Assembly (NCBI GenBank): GCA_009785505.1
Contig: WQWA01000007.1
Span: forward strand, 1 to 62,784
Source: Bacteroidales bacterium
GTDB taxonomy: Bacteria > Bacteroidota > Bacteroidia > Bacteroidales > P3
Direction: 5' to 3'
DNA: 62,784 bases
The notes under the pieces are model-generated. The model was not told the DNA's origin, did no database searches, and saw nothing but the letters and a program-made list of their open reading frames with translations. Each line of letters starts with the position of its first letter. The first letter of the stretch is position 1. Below are positions 23,124 to 32,127 of this stretch, piece after piece. The translations under genes and the position numbers were made by a program.

Positions 23124-26100
23124 TTAAGCCCATTTTATTAAATTGAAATCCTGACGATGTGGCAACAGCGGATGCGTCGGGAAAATACGGAATGTAAAGT
23201 CGTAAACACCGGACATTTTTGCATGGAATGACAAGTTGAACGTCGCGATGGAGCCTTCGGCTTTCGTTAATTTCATCTCATAAACACCGATCAATTTTTC
23301 CACAACATCATTTTCTTTTTTTCCGTAAATCAATTCCACTCCGATATCCTCCGGTCTTAGTTCTTTCAAGTCAATCACTAATTCTGCCGTAAATTCGTCG
23401 CCCATTTGTAGTGCCTGATGCGTTGAATTGTGATAATTTACACTCAAAATTTCCAAATTACTCCACGCCTGTGCTACTTTGACTTTCCACTGTGCCAACT
23501 CGTGTGCTTTGCTTCCGTTGCGTTCCAATAAAATTTTCGAACGCTCGTATTGCGGCGTGTAGTACTGTTTGATGTAATCGTCCAACTGACGTTTCATCGT
23601 GAAATTCGGCGAAATTTCCGTGAAATTTTTCCGGATTAACTCAATCCAACGTTTGGAAATTCCTGTTTTTTCGTCAATATCGTAGAATGCTTCCGTGATT
23701 TCGTTTTCGATTAAATTATAGATGGTTTCTGCATCCAACGCATTTTGTAATTCGTCGTTTTGGTAAGTCTGCTCTTCTTTCAATGCCCAACCTGCACCTT
23801 CACGATATCCTTCCGCCCACCAACCGTCGAGTACACTCAAATTCAAAACACCGTTCATAACAGCCTTTTCACCCGATGTTCCGGATGCCTCTTGTGGGCG
23901 AGTCGGCGTGTTCATCCAAATATCCACACCTTGAACCAAACGTTTGGCAATTTCGATATCGTAATTTTCCAAGAAGAAAATTTTTCCAATAAATTCCGGA
24001 CGACGCGAAATTTCCAAAATCAATTTGATCAAGCCCTGCCCTGCCCCATCTGCCGGATGCGCTTTTCCTGCAAATACAAATTGAACCGGACGCGTCGGAT
24101 GATTCACAATTTCGGCTAATCTCGGAAGATTCGCAAACAACAAGTGTGCACGCTTGTAAGTTGCAAAACGGCGTGCAAAACCAACTGTCAATTTGCTGTG
24201 ATCGAAGCCTTCCAGCGCTTTTTGAATCATTGTCGGACTTTCTTCACGCAAGGTCATATCCTCTTCCATTTTGACTTTGGAAAGGTTGATAAGTTTGGTG
24301 CGAAGCTGCGTGCGAAGATTCCAAATCTCTTGGTCTGATGCATTTTCAATACCTTTCCAATGCTCGGGATTCGACATATCGTGTTCGAATTTATCTCCGA
24401 AATATTTTGCGTGAAGTTTTTGCCAATCCTCATGCGTCCACGTTTTGTAGTGAACGCCGTTTGTAACGTGGCCGATATGCAATTCCTCCGGATAATACCC
24501 GTCGTACATATCATCAAACATTTCACGCGACACTCTGCCGTGAATTCGGCTCACACCATTTATTTCTTGAGAAAGATTTGCCGCCAAAATACTCATTGAA
24601 AACTTCTCGTGGCTATCATTTTCGTGCACGCGTCCCAATCCCATTAGAGCTTGCCAAGTGATTCCTAAGCGTTGCGGATAATGTGAAATATAAGTACGCA
24701 TCAAATCTTCGGAAAACAAATCATGTCCTGCCGGAACAGGTGTATGGGTCGTAAATAGTGTTGCCGCACGAACCAACTCTTTGGCATGAACGAATGATTT
24801 TCCTTCGTCTTCAACCATCTCTCTGAGGCGTTCCAAACCGATAAATGCGGCATGCCCTTCGTTGCAATGATACAAATCAGGGTTGATTCTCATTTTTCTT
24901 ATCGCACGAATACCTCCAACACCCAATAAAATCTCTTGCTTCAAACGGTTTTTCCAGTCTCCACCATACAGATTGTATGTGATGGAACGATCATGTTCGG
25001 TGTTGCTTTCAATGTCCGTATCCAACAAAAATAAAGGTACTCTACCCACATCTACTCGCCAAACTTTGGCATGAAGCACTCTTCCCGGCAAGGAAATAGA
25101 GATTTCTATCCAACGGCCATCCTCATCTCGAACAGGTTTTAACGGTAAATTGGTAAAGCGTTGAGGAATAGAGTGGGCGATTTGTTCGCCACCAAAAGAA
25201 ATTTGCTGCTTGAAATAACCGTAGCGATAAAGCAAGCCCATTCCAATCATGTTGTAATTACAATCGCTCGCCTCCTTCAAATAATCGCCGGCCAAAATTC
25301 CCAGACCTCCCGAATAAATTTTTAGAGATTCGTGTAAACCGAATTCCATGCTGAAATATGCTACTTTTGGTGTTTGCTCTGTTTTTGCATCCATATACGT
25401 TTTGAAACGTTCATGAATCCCACTCAGTTTATCCAAAAACTCGGAATCGTTTTCCAATTTTTCTATTTCAGGAGTACTCAGTTTATTCAGCAAGGCAATA
25501 GGATTTCGTTCCAAGCGATTGAACAAATCCGGATTTATAGATTCAAACAAATTTGCAGCTTCGTAGTCCCAACACCACCAAAGGTTTTGAGAAAGTTCAT
25601 CCAGTTTTTTGAGTTTTTCCGGAATATGAGGCTGCACCATCATTTTTTTCCATTTCGGTTTGGATTTTTTTGTGAAACCATTCACACCATAATCGAAAGG
25701 AAGAGGTATATGCGCGTGGCTGTGGCGTATCGTTGATCTTTCTGTTGCCTCTTTGATAACACTTTCGTAGTCGGTAAAATCTTTTCCGATCCTATCTGCC
25801 GCCTTTCCAAGAAAGGCGCGGCATTGCTCATTCACGGAATCGTTAGCCACCGTAAAAAGATCAGCGTTTACAGCGCTTAATTTTTCAAGAGAATGTTTAG
25901 CCTGAACGTGGAAATTACGTGCCAGTTGATCGGCATTATACTGCGACAAATCTTCTTTGAGCGGAAGATTATTGGAAACAATTGAAGTCCCGATTACAGT
26001 TGAGTGAACCGTAAACACCGTTGCTATTTGCGGCGCTTTATCTTCGATATAAAGCACTCCGGCTCCGGTCAACCAATCATGGAAATGTGCCAAAATTTGC

Positions 26101-26555
26101 TCATTCGGCATAGCATTATAGGTGTGAAAATGCTCTATAATTTTTCCTGAAACATAGCCAAAAATTGCGGGCTCAATATAATCCCAATGTCCCGAAATTG
26201 AATCTAGCTTATATGTTTCCCAAAGTTTTTTGAATATTTCATCCTTTTTAGGAAAAAACGATGTGAAATCCACTAAAATTACGATAGGATTTCCGGGAGT
26301 ATTCCAGCGACCTATACGAAAATGCAAGCCGTCTTTTTCGGCTTGCTCGTGCCATGTACGGTAAAGTTCACGGTCTTCGGTAAATTCGTCATATGTTTTA
26401 TCATGCCAGACATCAGGACCGATCATGAAAAAATCATTTTTGCACAATTGCTTAAAATGTTGGGCACTTTTAGATAGCTCGCCGTGCACTGCACTTACCT
26501 TATTGCAAACTTCCCAACTGACTTCAAACAAATAGTTCGGACGCGGAATGGTCAT
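23124..26555 (-). CDS. Alpha-glucan phosphorylase with N-terminal half glycogen synthase domain
   Basis: A 1143-residue fusion. Residues 1-270 match the first Rossmann half of a GT3 glycogen synthase (YLFEVSWEVCNKVSAVHGEL, IGRWNTPGNPIVILVDF, AHFHDWLTGAGVLYIED). The second half, with its nucleotide-sugar site, is missing. Then come the DUF3417 segment (LSQNLWWCWDYEAANLF) and a full GT35 phosphorylase: YSMEFGLHESLKIYSGGLGILAGDYLKEA, CNEGHAAFIGLERL, and the PLP lysine in GTSGEKAVMNGVLN. The phosphorylase releases glucose 1-phosphate from glycogen. The frame opens at 26585 on TTG, but the promoter TATCTTTG (26583-26590) overlaps it, so the ATG at 26555 is chosen. Confidence 0.88.
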   Translation of the reverse strand: MTIPRPNYLFEVSWEVCNKVSAVHGELSKSAQHFKQLCKNDFFMIGPDVWHDKTYDEFTEDRELYRTWHEQAEKDGLHFRIGRWNTPGNPIVILVDFTSFFPKKDEIFKKLWETYKLDSISGHWDYIEPAIFGYVSGKIIEHFHTYNAMPNEQILAHFHDWLTGAGVLYIEDKAPQIATVFTVHSTVIGTSIVSNNLPLKEDLSQYNADQLARNFHVQAKHSLEKLSAVNADLFTVANDSVNEQCRAFLGKAADRIGKDFTDYESVIKEATERSTIRHSHAHIPLPFDYGVNGFTKKSKPKWKKMMVQPHIPEKLKKLDELSQNLWWCWDYEAANLFESINPDLFNRLERNPIALLNKLSTPEIEKLENDSEFLDKLSGIHERFKTYMDAKTEQTPKVAYFSMEFGLHESLKIYSGGLGILAGDYLKEASDCNYNMIGMGLLYRYGYFKQQISFGGEQIAHSIPQRFTNLPLKPVRDEDGRWIEISISLPGRVLHAKVWRVDVGRVPLFLLDTDIESNTEHDRSITYNLYGGDWKNRLKQEILLGVGGIRAIRKMRINPDLYHCNEGHAAFIGLERLREMVEDEGKSFVHAKELVRAATLFTTHTPVPAGHDLFSEDLMRTYISHYPQRLGITWQALMGLGRVHENDSHEKFSMSILAANLSQEINGVSRIHGRVSREMFDDMYDGYYPEELHIGHVTNGVHYKTWTHEDWQKLHAKYFGDKFEHDMSNPEHWKGIENASDQEIWNLRTQLRTKLINLSKVKMEEDMTLREESPTMIQKALEGFDHSKLTVGFARRFATYKRAHLLFANLPRLAEIVNHPTRPVQFVFAGKAHPADGAGQGLIKLILEISRRPEFIGKIFFLENYDIEIAKRLVQGVDIWMNTPTRPQEASGTSGEKAVMNGVLNLSVLDGWWAEGYREGAGWALKEEQTYQNDELQNALDAETIYNLIENEITEAFYDIDEKTGISKRWIELIRKNFTEISPNFTMKRQLDDYIKQYYTPQYERSKILLERNGSKAHELAQWKVKVAQAWSNLEILSVNYHNSTHQALQMGDEFTAELVIDLKELRPEDIGVELIYGKKENDVVEKLIGVYEMKLTKAEGSIATFNLSFHAKMSGVYDFTFRIFPTHPLLPHRQDFNLIKWA

Positions 26556-26582
26556 AGGTTCTTCGATTATTAAAATTGTATG

Positions 26583-26590
26583 CAAAGATA
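26583..26590 (-). promoter_or_regulatory. -7 promoter box of the glucan phosphorylase gene
   Basis: Minus-strand TATCTTTG 27 nt before the ATG at 26555. Confidence 0.65.
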
Positions 26591-26731
26591 CGAAAAATAA
26601 TTGAAAAATGAAAAATGAAAGTTGAAAATGTGTGGCAGGTTATTAACAATTCGCAGAAGTTTTCAACATTTTAACATTTTTTAAGGAATTTTTTATACGA
26701 AAAACAACTTTTTTGCGTTTATATAGGTGAC

Positions 26732-26752
26732 GGGCGACTGCAAGTGTCGCCC
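26732..26752. repeat. Small hairpin upstream of the lamin-tail gene
   Basis: GGGCGAC and GTCGCCC pair around a 7-nt loop, about 30 bases before the ATG at 26784. It may be a 5'-UTR hairpin or one more palindromic repeat. Confidence 0.5.
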
Positions 26753-26783
26753 AACAAAATTACTTATTAAAAATTTTATCATC

Positions 26784-28316
26784 ATGTTAAAAAAAACAAA
26801 AAAAATCATCGTTATTTTAGCCACGTGCTGTTCGGCGTTGGCTTTCGGACAAATTCACGAATCGTTTAAACATCACGATTCCTTAAATCATCAATGGTTT
26901 GGTGACACGGCTTATTTCTCTGTCGAAAACGAGAAGTTGCAACTCAATGGTCCGCAAAGTTCGTCAACGTTGTATTATGCTGCCAGAAATACACTCAGCG
27001 ACAGCATTGAGTGGAATTTCAGCATCCAATTGAGCTTCAATCCGTCCTCAACAAACTTCGTTCGTGTATATTTGATGAGCGATTCCGAAAATCTGAGAGG
27101 CTCGCTCAACGGCTATTTTGTACAACTCGGACAAACGGGTGGAAGAAACAACATTCAATTTTTTCGGCAAGAAGGAACTGCTATAACATTGGTTTTTTCC
27201 GGAGTTTCAGAGTTTAGTTCGAGTAGCGGATTATCTTTACAACTTCGAGTTAAGCGGTTTCCAAACAGCGAATGGCATGTGTATTCCGATGTTTCGTCGC
27301 GATTGCCGATTGATTCCGAAGGCGAGCCTTTTGTTGATTCAACATTTCGAGAAACTGCTGCCTTCGGTTTCTTCTGCCGATATAGCACGGCAAGTCGTCA
27401 CAATATGTATGCTTTCGGCGAAGTAAAGGTCGGTACAATAGAACCCGATCCTATTCCCGAGCCACCTATCATTATTGAAGATTTCGATGTTGTGATTTCT
27501 GAAATTATGTTTAATCCGCCGATTGGTTCCGCTGAATATCTGGAAATTTTTAATCGTTCGGAACAAGATATTCCATTCTCCGAATTGCGTTTAGGACGTT
27601 TCAACAATCAAGACCAACTTTCCGGAGTGCTTGCTATTACTGCTGATGAGGACTTGGTTCTACCTTCTCAAGTTTATGTTGTGCTTTCGAGAACTCCGGA
27701 AATTTTATGGCAATATCACAACGTTTGTGCAGATGCATTATTGATTACAATGCCTAATCTACCTGCACTTTCCAATACTTCAGGACGATATGCTTTGTTG
27801 CGAAAAGATTCGACATTCATTGACGAAATTTATTATCATTCTTCGATGCATTTCGCTCTTTTGGCTGATACGAGAGGTGTTTCGCTTGAACGACTAAGTT
27901 TTGAAAAATCCGGAACTGATGCCGGTAATTGGCATTCGGCATCAAGCACATCAGGATATGCAACGCCGGGATGTCCCAACTCGCAAGGCATCTCAAGGTT
28001 TGAAACCGATAAAATCCTACATCTTTACCCTTCGTTAATTTCGCCGAACAATGACGGTAAGGATGATATTCTAACTATTTCCTACAACTTGGAAACATCA
28101 GGATTTACGGGTAATATCCGCATCTTCAACAGCAACGGACGAATGGTCAGACATTTGGTTAAATCCGAACTTTTGGGTATACAAGGCACCTATTTTTGGG
28201 ACGGGCTTTCCGATCAAAACACCAAACTTTCAAGTGGAGTTTACATCGTTGTTTTCGATATTTTTTTGCTTGACGGACGGACAGTCAGAGTGAAAAAACC
28301 TGTTGGCTATCGTTAA
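26784..28316 (+). CDS. Secreted lamin-tail-domain surface protein
   Basis: A 510-residue secreted protein. The signal peptide is MLKKTKKIIVILATCCSALA. A beta-rich N-terminal region (residues 25-220) follows, then a lamin tail domain (VVISEIMFNPPIGSAEYLEIF, VLSRTPEILWQY, DEIYYHSSMHF), which is an Ig-like module found on bacterial surface proteins and phosphoesterases. The C-terminal 90 residues (SPNNDGKDDILTISYN, IRIFNSNGRMVRHL, FWDGLSDQNTKLSSGVYIVV) resemble FlgD-Ig/CHU_C modules used as type IX secretion signals. No enzyme domain is visible. The start at 26784 is chosen because the signal peptide follows directly. Binding or structural roles are guesses. Confidence 0.7.
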   Translation: MLKKTKKIIVILATCCSALAFGQIHESFKHHDSLNHQWFGDTAYFSVENEKLQLNGPQSSSTLYYAARNTLSDSIEWNFSIQLSFNPSSTNFVRVYLMSDSENLRGSLNGYFVQLGQTGGRNNIQFFRQEGTAITLVFSGVSEFSSSSGLSLQLRVKRFPNSEWHVYSDVSSRLPIDSEGEPFVDSTFRETAAFGFFCRYSTASRHNMYAFGEVKVGTIEPDPIPEPPIIIEDFDVVISEIMFNPPIGSAEYLEIFNRSEQDIPFSELRLGRFNNQDQLSGVLAITADEDLVLPSQVYVVLSRTPEILWQYHNVCADALLITMPNLPALSNTSGRYALLRKDSTFIDEIYYHSSMHFALLADTRGVSLERLSFEKSGTDAGNWHSASSTSGYATPGCPNSQGISRFETDKILHLYPSLISPNNDGKDDILTISYNLETSGFTGNIRIFNSNGRMVRHLVKSELLGIQGTYFWDGLSDQNTKLSSGVYIVVFDIFLLDGRTVRVKKPVGYR

Positions 28317-28341
28317 AATTTATGAAAGATACAAAAAAACT

Positions 28342-28617
28342 ATGAAAAAACCGACAAAAATAATCAAAAAATCCAACTATTTTCCGTATCTTTGCAGAGT
28401 CAAAAGAAATTATAATAAAACGGGTGAGGTAAAAAGAGAAGCCCAAAGAGAAGTCGCAAAATGGTGTATGGATGTTGCAAAATACATCACAACGGTCATA
28501 TTAGTTACTTCTTTCTTGGGAGAATTTAGGCAAAAATGGTTAGTCTATATAATTGGATTAGTGCTTGTAACTATTTTATTTTACTACGGGATACAAACTT
28601 TAAACAAAAAACAATAA
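28342..28617 (+). CDS. Small two-span membrane protein, DUF6722-like
   Basis: The core EVAKWCMDVAKYITTVILVTSFLGEF, then KWLVYIIGLVLVTILFYYGIQ, gives two membrane helices and resembles small Bacteroidetes proteins of the DUF6722 type. The frame is open from 28303. A TATCTTTG box at 28387-28394 lies inside the N-terminal part (FPYLCRV is its translation), so the native start is probably further on, yet no ATG, GTG or TTG is available before Met at 28468. The start given (MKKPTK) avoids overlap with the previous gene and is uncertain. Function is unknown. A 32-residue membrane peptide follows 4 bases later. Confidence 0.55.
   Translation: MKKPTKIIKKSNYFPYLCRVKRNYNKTGEVKREAQREVAKWCMDVAKYITTVILVTSFLGEFRQKWLVYIIGLVLVTILFYYGIQTLNKKQ
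28387..28394 (+). promoter_or_regulatory. -7 promoter box inside the annotated small-protein frame
   Basis: TATCTTTG after TTTTCCG. If active, translation of the membrane protein must begin downstream, where no standard start codon is present before 28468. Confidence 0.5.
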
Positions 28618-28621
28618 CGAT

Positions 28622-28720
28622 ATGGAACCAATTATTGTAATGATAGGAATATTTATTATAGGAACTTCGGCTTTCCTTTATGTTAATTTTTCAGACAGAA
28701 AGCAAAAGCCTGCACGCTAA
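28622..28720 (+). CDS. 32-residue single-span membrane peptide
   Basis: MEPIIVMIGIFIIGTSAFLY is followed by VNFSDRKQKPAR and a stop: one membrane helix with a short positively charged tail. It starts 4 bases after the preceding small membrane protein, an arrangement that suggests co-translation. Function is unknown. Confidence 0.55.
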   Translation: MEPIIVMIGIFIIGTSAFLYVNFSDRKQKPAR

Positions 28721-28876
28721 ACAGTTGCAAAAAAAATCACCACATCAACTCTTGTATTAGCCTTGTCGTTTGGTGTTTTTGCACAACAAAACACTTGGTC
28801 ATCCGCTCTCGGCAACGTTTCTTTTGCTACCGATAGCACTTGGACTATTTCGGGAATTCGCTTTCGAGATAATTAA
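28721..28876 (+). pseudogene. Relic of a secreted protein (signal peptide without start)
   Basis: In frame with no start codon, the plus strand reads VAKKITTSTLVLALSFGVFA, then QQNTWSSALGNVSFATD and TWTISGIRF, and stops at 28876. This is a clean signal peptide and mature N-terminus, abruptly ended next to a repeat module at 28889. It looks like the 5' end of a gene cut off by the repeat and lacking its ATG. The parent family is not recognisable. Confidence 0.5.
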
Positions 28877-28888
28877 CAACGCAGTCCA

Positions 28889-29075
28889 TAGCAAGGGGAT
28901 GTCTCGACTCGGCTACGCCTCGCTCGACATGACGGCAAGTTGTAGGGAGGAGAAAAAGGAGAAAAAAAGAAGAGCGACGAAGCCGCTCTTCTTTTTTTCT
29001 CCTTCCCTACTATGTCACGCCCGTCATTCCGAGCGGAGCACACGTAGTGTGCGTAGTCGAGGAATCTCCTCGCTA
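28889..29075. mobile_element. 187-bp MITE-like composite repeat module, copy 1
   Basis: Ends TAGCAAGGGGAT and ATCTCCTCGCTA are imperfect inverted repeats. The left arm (28889-28935) has GTCTCGACTCGGCTACGCCT then GACATGACGG. The right arm (29021-29075) has CCGTCATTCCGAGCGGAG, then GTAGTCGAGGAATC. A long central hairpin (28958-29002) lies between them. Copy 2 at 58975-59162, reversed, has the same arms and length but another centre. It encodes nothing. The TA at both ends could be a TA target duplication, as for IS630/mariner-type elements (inference). Confidence 0.7.
28958..29002. terminator. Central 19-bp hairpin of module 1
   Basis: Two perfectly complementary 19-base arms (28958-28976 and 28984-29002), ending in GAAGAGCG and CGCTCTTC, surround ACGAAGC. 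Flanking A and T runs make it a plausible bidirectional terminator between the small-protein genes and korB. Confidence 0.75.
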
Positions 29076-29086
29076 CAAGAGACCAA

Positions 29087-30130
29087 TTAAATCTCCCAAG
29101 TATCCCCCGAATTCATCAAATCATCCATGCATTTGATTTTGGACGACTTTTGTTCTTCGTACATTTGTATTTCGAACAATTCGTTGTAAGTTGGGATAGC
29201 CGCAGAGCGAATTACGCCCAACGCAATTGGATAATTTGGCAACTCCATTTTCGCAAGCATCAAGTGAATTGCAGGATCTTTGCTGTATTGGTCGTGAACC
29301 AAAATATCTTTAATCGTAATTCCGTTGATACCGATAGTAACCACTTCCAATCCGCCTTTTCCTGGATTGTAGCGAATACCTTTGTTCTTTTCTGTTCCGA
29401 AAATCATCGGTTCGCCGTGCTTCAAAATCAACTGATTGTTGTCGCGATTTTCTTTCGAAGTAATTTCGTTAAACGCTTTATCGAAAAAGATAATACAGTT
29501 TTCCAAAACTTCCACAACCGATGTTCCATCGTGCTTTGTGGCTTCTTCAACAACTTCAGTCATCAATTTTGGGTTTGTGTCAACCGCACGCGCAAAGAAT
29601 GTTCCTTGCGAACCAATCGTTAATTCACCAGGGTTGAATGGTTGCTCAATCGTTCCAAACGGCGAAGTCTTGGTAACACCTTCCATTGGAGTTGTTGGTG
29701 AATACTGACCTTTCGTCAAACCATAAATTTGGTTGTTGAACATCAAAATATTCACGTCGATATTTCTACGAATCGTGTGAATAAAGTGATTTCCACCGAT
29801 TGCCAATGAGTCACCATCGCCGGTGTTAATCCAAACACTAAGTTGTGGATTAAAAATTTTCACACCCGATGCAATTGCATTTGCACGTCCGTGAATCCCG
29901 TGAAAACCGTACGTATTCACGTAGTACGGAAAACGGCTCGAACAACCGATTCCTGATACTAATACGATGTTTTCTTTCTTATATCCCGTGTTTGGAAATG
30001 CCTTGGTAACAGAGGACAAAATTGCGTGTCCACCGCAACCCGGGCACCATTTTACCATTTGGTCGCTGACGAAATCCTCTTTTGTCAAAGGGACTTCAGA
30101 TTTTGGTATAGTTACAAATTTCGTTTCCAT
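29087..30130 (-). CDS. korB: 2-oxoacid:ferredoxin oxidoreductase, beta subunit
   Basis: A 347-residue TPP-binding subunit. KWCPGCGGHAIL provides the beta-subunit Cys motif. GIGCSSRFPYYVNTYGFHGIHGRA and the TPP/Mg segment TGDGDSLAIGGNHFIH then NNQIYGLTKGQ follow. With KorA it oxidises 2-oxoglutarate or a related 2-oxoacid to acyl-CoA while reducing ferredoxin. It begins 3 bases after korA ends. The pair matches the two-subunit Kor/Oor type common in Bacteroidetes; exact substrate preference is not visible. Confidence 0.92.
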   Translation of the reverse strand: METKFVTIPKSEVPLTKEDFVSDQMVKWCPGCGGHAILSSVTKAFPNTGYKKENIVLVSGIGCSSRFPYYVNTYGFHGIHGRANAIASGVKIFNPQLSVWINTGDGDSLAIGGNHFIHTIRRNIDVNILMFNNQIYGLTKGQYSPTTPMEGVTKTSPFGTIEQPFNPGELTIGSQGTFFARAVDTNPKLMTEVVEEATKHDGTSVVEVLENCIIFFDKAFNEITSKENRDNNQLILKHGEPMIFGTEKNKGIRYNPGKGGLEVVTIGINGITIKDILVHDQYSKDPAIHLMLAKMELPNYPIALGVIRSAAIPTYNELFEIQMYEEQKSSKIKCMDDLMNSGDTWEI

Positions 30131-30133
30131 GAT

Positions 30134-31987
30134 TTATTTTCCCTCCATAATTTTGTTGAACTCTTCTGTTAATTCGTTTACTGTAAACGGCAAGCCCTGT
30201 ACTTTGTTGTATTGCAAAAGTTTAATGTGTGGAAATTCCATTCGCAAATACTTCACAAATTGTCCGTCATTCAATTCAGGTACAATAACTTTTTTGAAAC
30301 TTGATAGAATTTTTTCCGCATTTTTCGGAAGTGGGAAAATATGTTTGAAATGTGCCAAAGATACTTTTTTACCTTGTGCTTGCATTTCTTGAACTGCACT
30401 CAAAGTTGCACCTCTTGTTCCACCCCAGCTTACTACCAATAAATCACCGGTTTCTTCACCAACAACACTTTGTTCAGGGATACGCTCCGCGATTTTCAAC
30501 ACTTTATCACGACGCAAATTCACCATAGTTTGGTGGTTGTGCGGATCTGAAGAAACGTTACCTTTTCCGTCTTCTTTTTCCAAACCGCCGATACGGTGAC
30601 GCAAGCCTTCCGTTCCCGGAATAGCCCATTGACGAATCAAATTTGCATCACGGTTGTAAGGTTTGTAATTTGGATCGTTCGCTTTTGCGATAGGCGGATG
30701 GATTTGCGGAAGATCTGACATTTTCGGAATTCTGAAAAGTTCAGAACCAAAGCCGATATAACCGTCTGTCAATAGAATAACCGGCGTCATCGTTTCCATA
30801 GCAATTCTCGATGCTTCGAAAGCCGCATAGAAACAATCTGCCGGAGATGACGCAGCCATTACTACAAGCGGTGCTTCACCATTTCGTCCGAAGAGCGCTT
30901 GGAGAAGGTCGGATTGTTCCGATTTTGTAGGAATTCCTGTCGAAGGACCTGCGCGTTGAACGTTTACGATAACTAACGGAAGTTCTGTAATTACAGCCAA
31001 ACCCAACGCTTCCGATTTCAACGAAAGTCCCGGGCCGGATGTAGTTGTACAAGCCATTGCACCTGCAAAACTTGCTCCGATTGCAGAACAAATTCCTGCA
31101 ATTTCGTCTTCCGCTTGAAACACGCGTGCTCCAAGTGATTTGTGTTTTGCTAATTCTATCAAAATTTCAGTTGCCGGTGTAATAGGATATGAACCTAAGA
31201 ATAACGGACGACCTGATTTCTCAGCAGCTGCGAGTAGTCCCCACGCTGTTGCATCATTTCCGAGAATATTGCGGTAGCGTCCTTTTTCCAACGCTTTGTC
31301 TGCCGGAGGAACAACAATAACCGATTCCACAACTTCCTTGGTTTCGGCATAGTTGAAACCTGCAAGAAACGCCTTGATATTTATCTCTTTAATTTTTGGT
31401 TTCTCAACAAATTTTTTGTCGAACAAATGCAAAACTTGTTCCGTTCCACGACCCGTTATGAAGCAAAGGATACCAAGCACGAACATATTTTTTGATCTGT
31501 CCATAGTCTTTTGATCAATACCCAATTCTTCCAGCGCTGCTTTAGTAAGCGTGGTGATTGGCGCAGAAATCAAATGATAGTTTGACAAACTGCCATCGGT
31601 AAGCGGATCCGTTGTGTAGCCTGCTTTTTCTATAGCAACATCACTGAATGTATCATTGTTTACAATCAATGTTGCACCTTTTTTTGCCCATTTCAAATTG
31701 GACTTTAAGGATGCAGGGTTCATAGCTATTAGAATATCGCACAAATCGCCCGGAGATAAAATTTTCTTTTGTCCGATTTGCACTAAAAATCCGGAAACAC
31801 CCGGAATGGTGTTGTGCGGAGCACGAATCTCCGCAGGGAAATCAGGAAACGTAGCTAAGTCGTTTCCCAAAAGAGCTGATGCATCAGAGAAGAATTGGCC
31901 GGTCAATTGCATACCGTCACCGGAATCTCCTGCAAATTTTACAACAAGCTCCTCCTTTTGTTGAGTGGGAATGGGTTTGTTTGACAT
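30134..31987 (-). CDS. korA: 2-oxoacid:ferredoxin oxidoreductase, fused gamma-alpha subunit
   Basis: A 617-residue subunit. The N-terminal gamma domain (VVKFAGDSGDGMQLTGQFFSD, FPDFPAEIRAPHNTIPGVSG) is fused to the alpha pyrimidine domain (GSYPITPATEILIELAKH, AEDEIAGICSAIGASFAGAM, TTTSGPGLSLKSEALGLAV) and the C-terminal VSWGGTRGATLSAV domain. There are no ferredoxin clusters in the subunit, as usual for KorA. It produces reduced ferredoxin that the hydrogenase can use. The promoter TAACTTTG (32030-32037) with TTTG 20 bases upstream drives korAB and overlaps the divergent promoter of the Big_5 lipoprotein gene. Confidence 0.93.
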   Translation of the reverse strand: MSNKPIPTQQKEELVVKFAGDSGDGMQLTGQFFSDASALLGNDLATFPDFPAEIRAPHNTIPGVSGFLVQIGQKKILSPGDLCDILIAMNPASLKSNLKWAKKGATLIVNNDTFSDVAIEKAGYTTDPLTDGSLSNYHLISAPITTLTKAALEELGIDQKTMDRSKNMFVLGILCFITGRGTEQVLHLFDKKFVEKPKIKEINIKAFLAGFNYAETKEVVESVIVVPPADKALEKGRYRNILGNDATAWGLLAAAEKSGRPLFLGSYPITPATEILIELAKHKSLGARVFQAEDEIAGICSAIGASFAGAMACTTTSGPGLSLKSEALGLAVITELPLVIVNVQRAGPSTGIPTKSEQSDLLQALFGRNGEAPLVVMAASSPADCFYAAFEASRIAMETMTPVILLTDGYIGFGSELFRIPKMSDLPQIHPPIAKANDPNYKPYNRDANLIRQWAIPGTEGLRHRIGGLEKEDGKGNVSSDPHNHQTMVNLRRDKVLKIAERIPEQSVVGEETGDLLVVSWGGTRGATLSAVQEMQAQGKKVSLAHFKHIFPLPKNAEKILSSFKKVIVPELNDGQFVKYLRMEFPHIKLLQYNKVQGLPFTVNELTEEFNKIMEGK

Positions 31988-32029
31988 TTTTCTTTATGTT
32001 TGTTTTTATTTGTTGACAAAAAATCGGGG

Positions 32030-32061
32030 CAAAGTTACGCAAAAAAAACGAAATAACCAAA
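32030..32061 (-). promoter_or_regulatory. Promoter of korAB
   Basis: Minus-strand TAACTTTG (32030-32037) and TTTG (32058-32061), spacer 20. It lies within the region of the divergent promoter at 32069-32076. Confidence 0.75.
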
Positions 32062-32068
32062 TTTTTCG

Positions 32069-32076
32069 TATCTTTG
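32069..32076 (+). promoter_or_regulatory. -7 promoter box of the Big_5 lipoprotein gene
   Basis: TATCTTTG 52 nt before the chosen ATG at 32128, divergent from korAB. Confidence 0.6.
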
Positions 32077-32127
32077 CAAAAAATTCTTGCTAAACAAGCA
32101 AAGAAATGTAAGTTAAAAAAACAAAAA

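Noticed and set aside
28889-29075. CRISPR array made of the palindromic arms
   Set aside because: The repeats are few, inverted rather than direct, with no regular spacers and no cas genes.
28770-29090. 106-codon plus-strand frame covering the repeat module
   Set aside because: Its translation (Lys/Arg-rich, then Ser/Arg-rich) comes from the palindromic arms and the A-rich hairpin.
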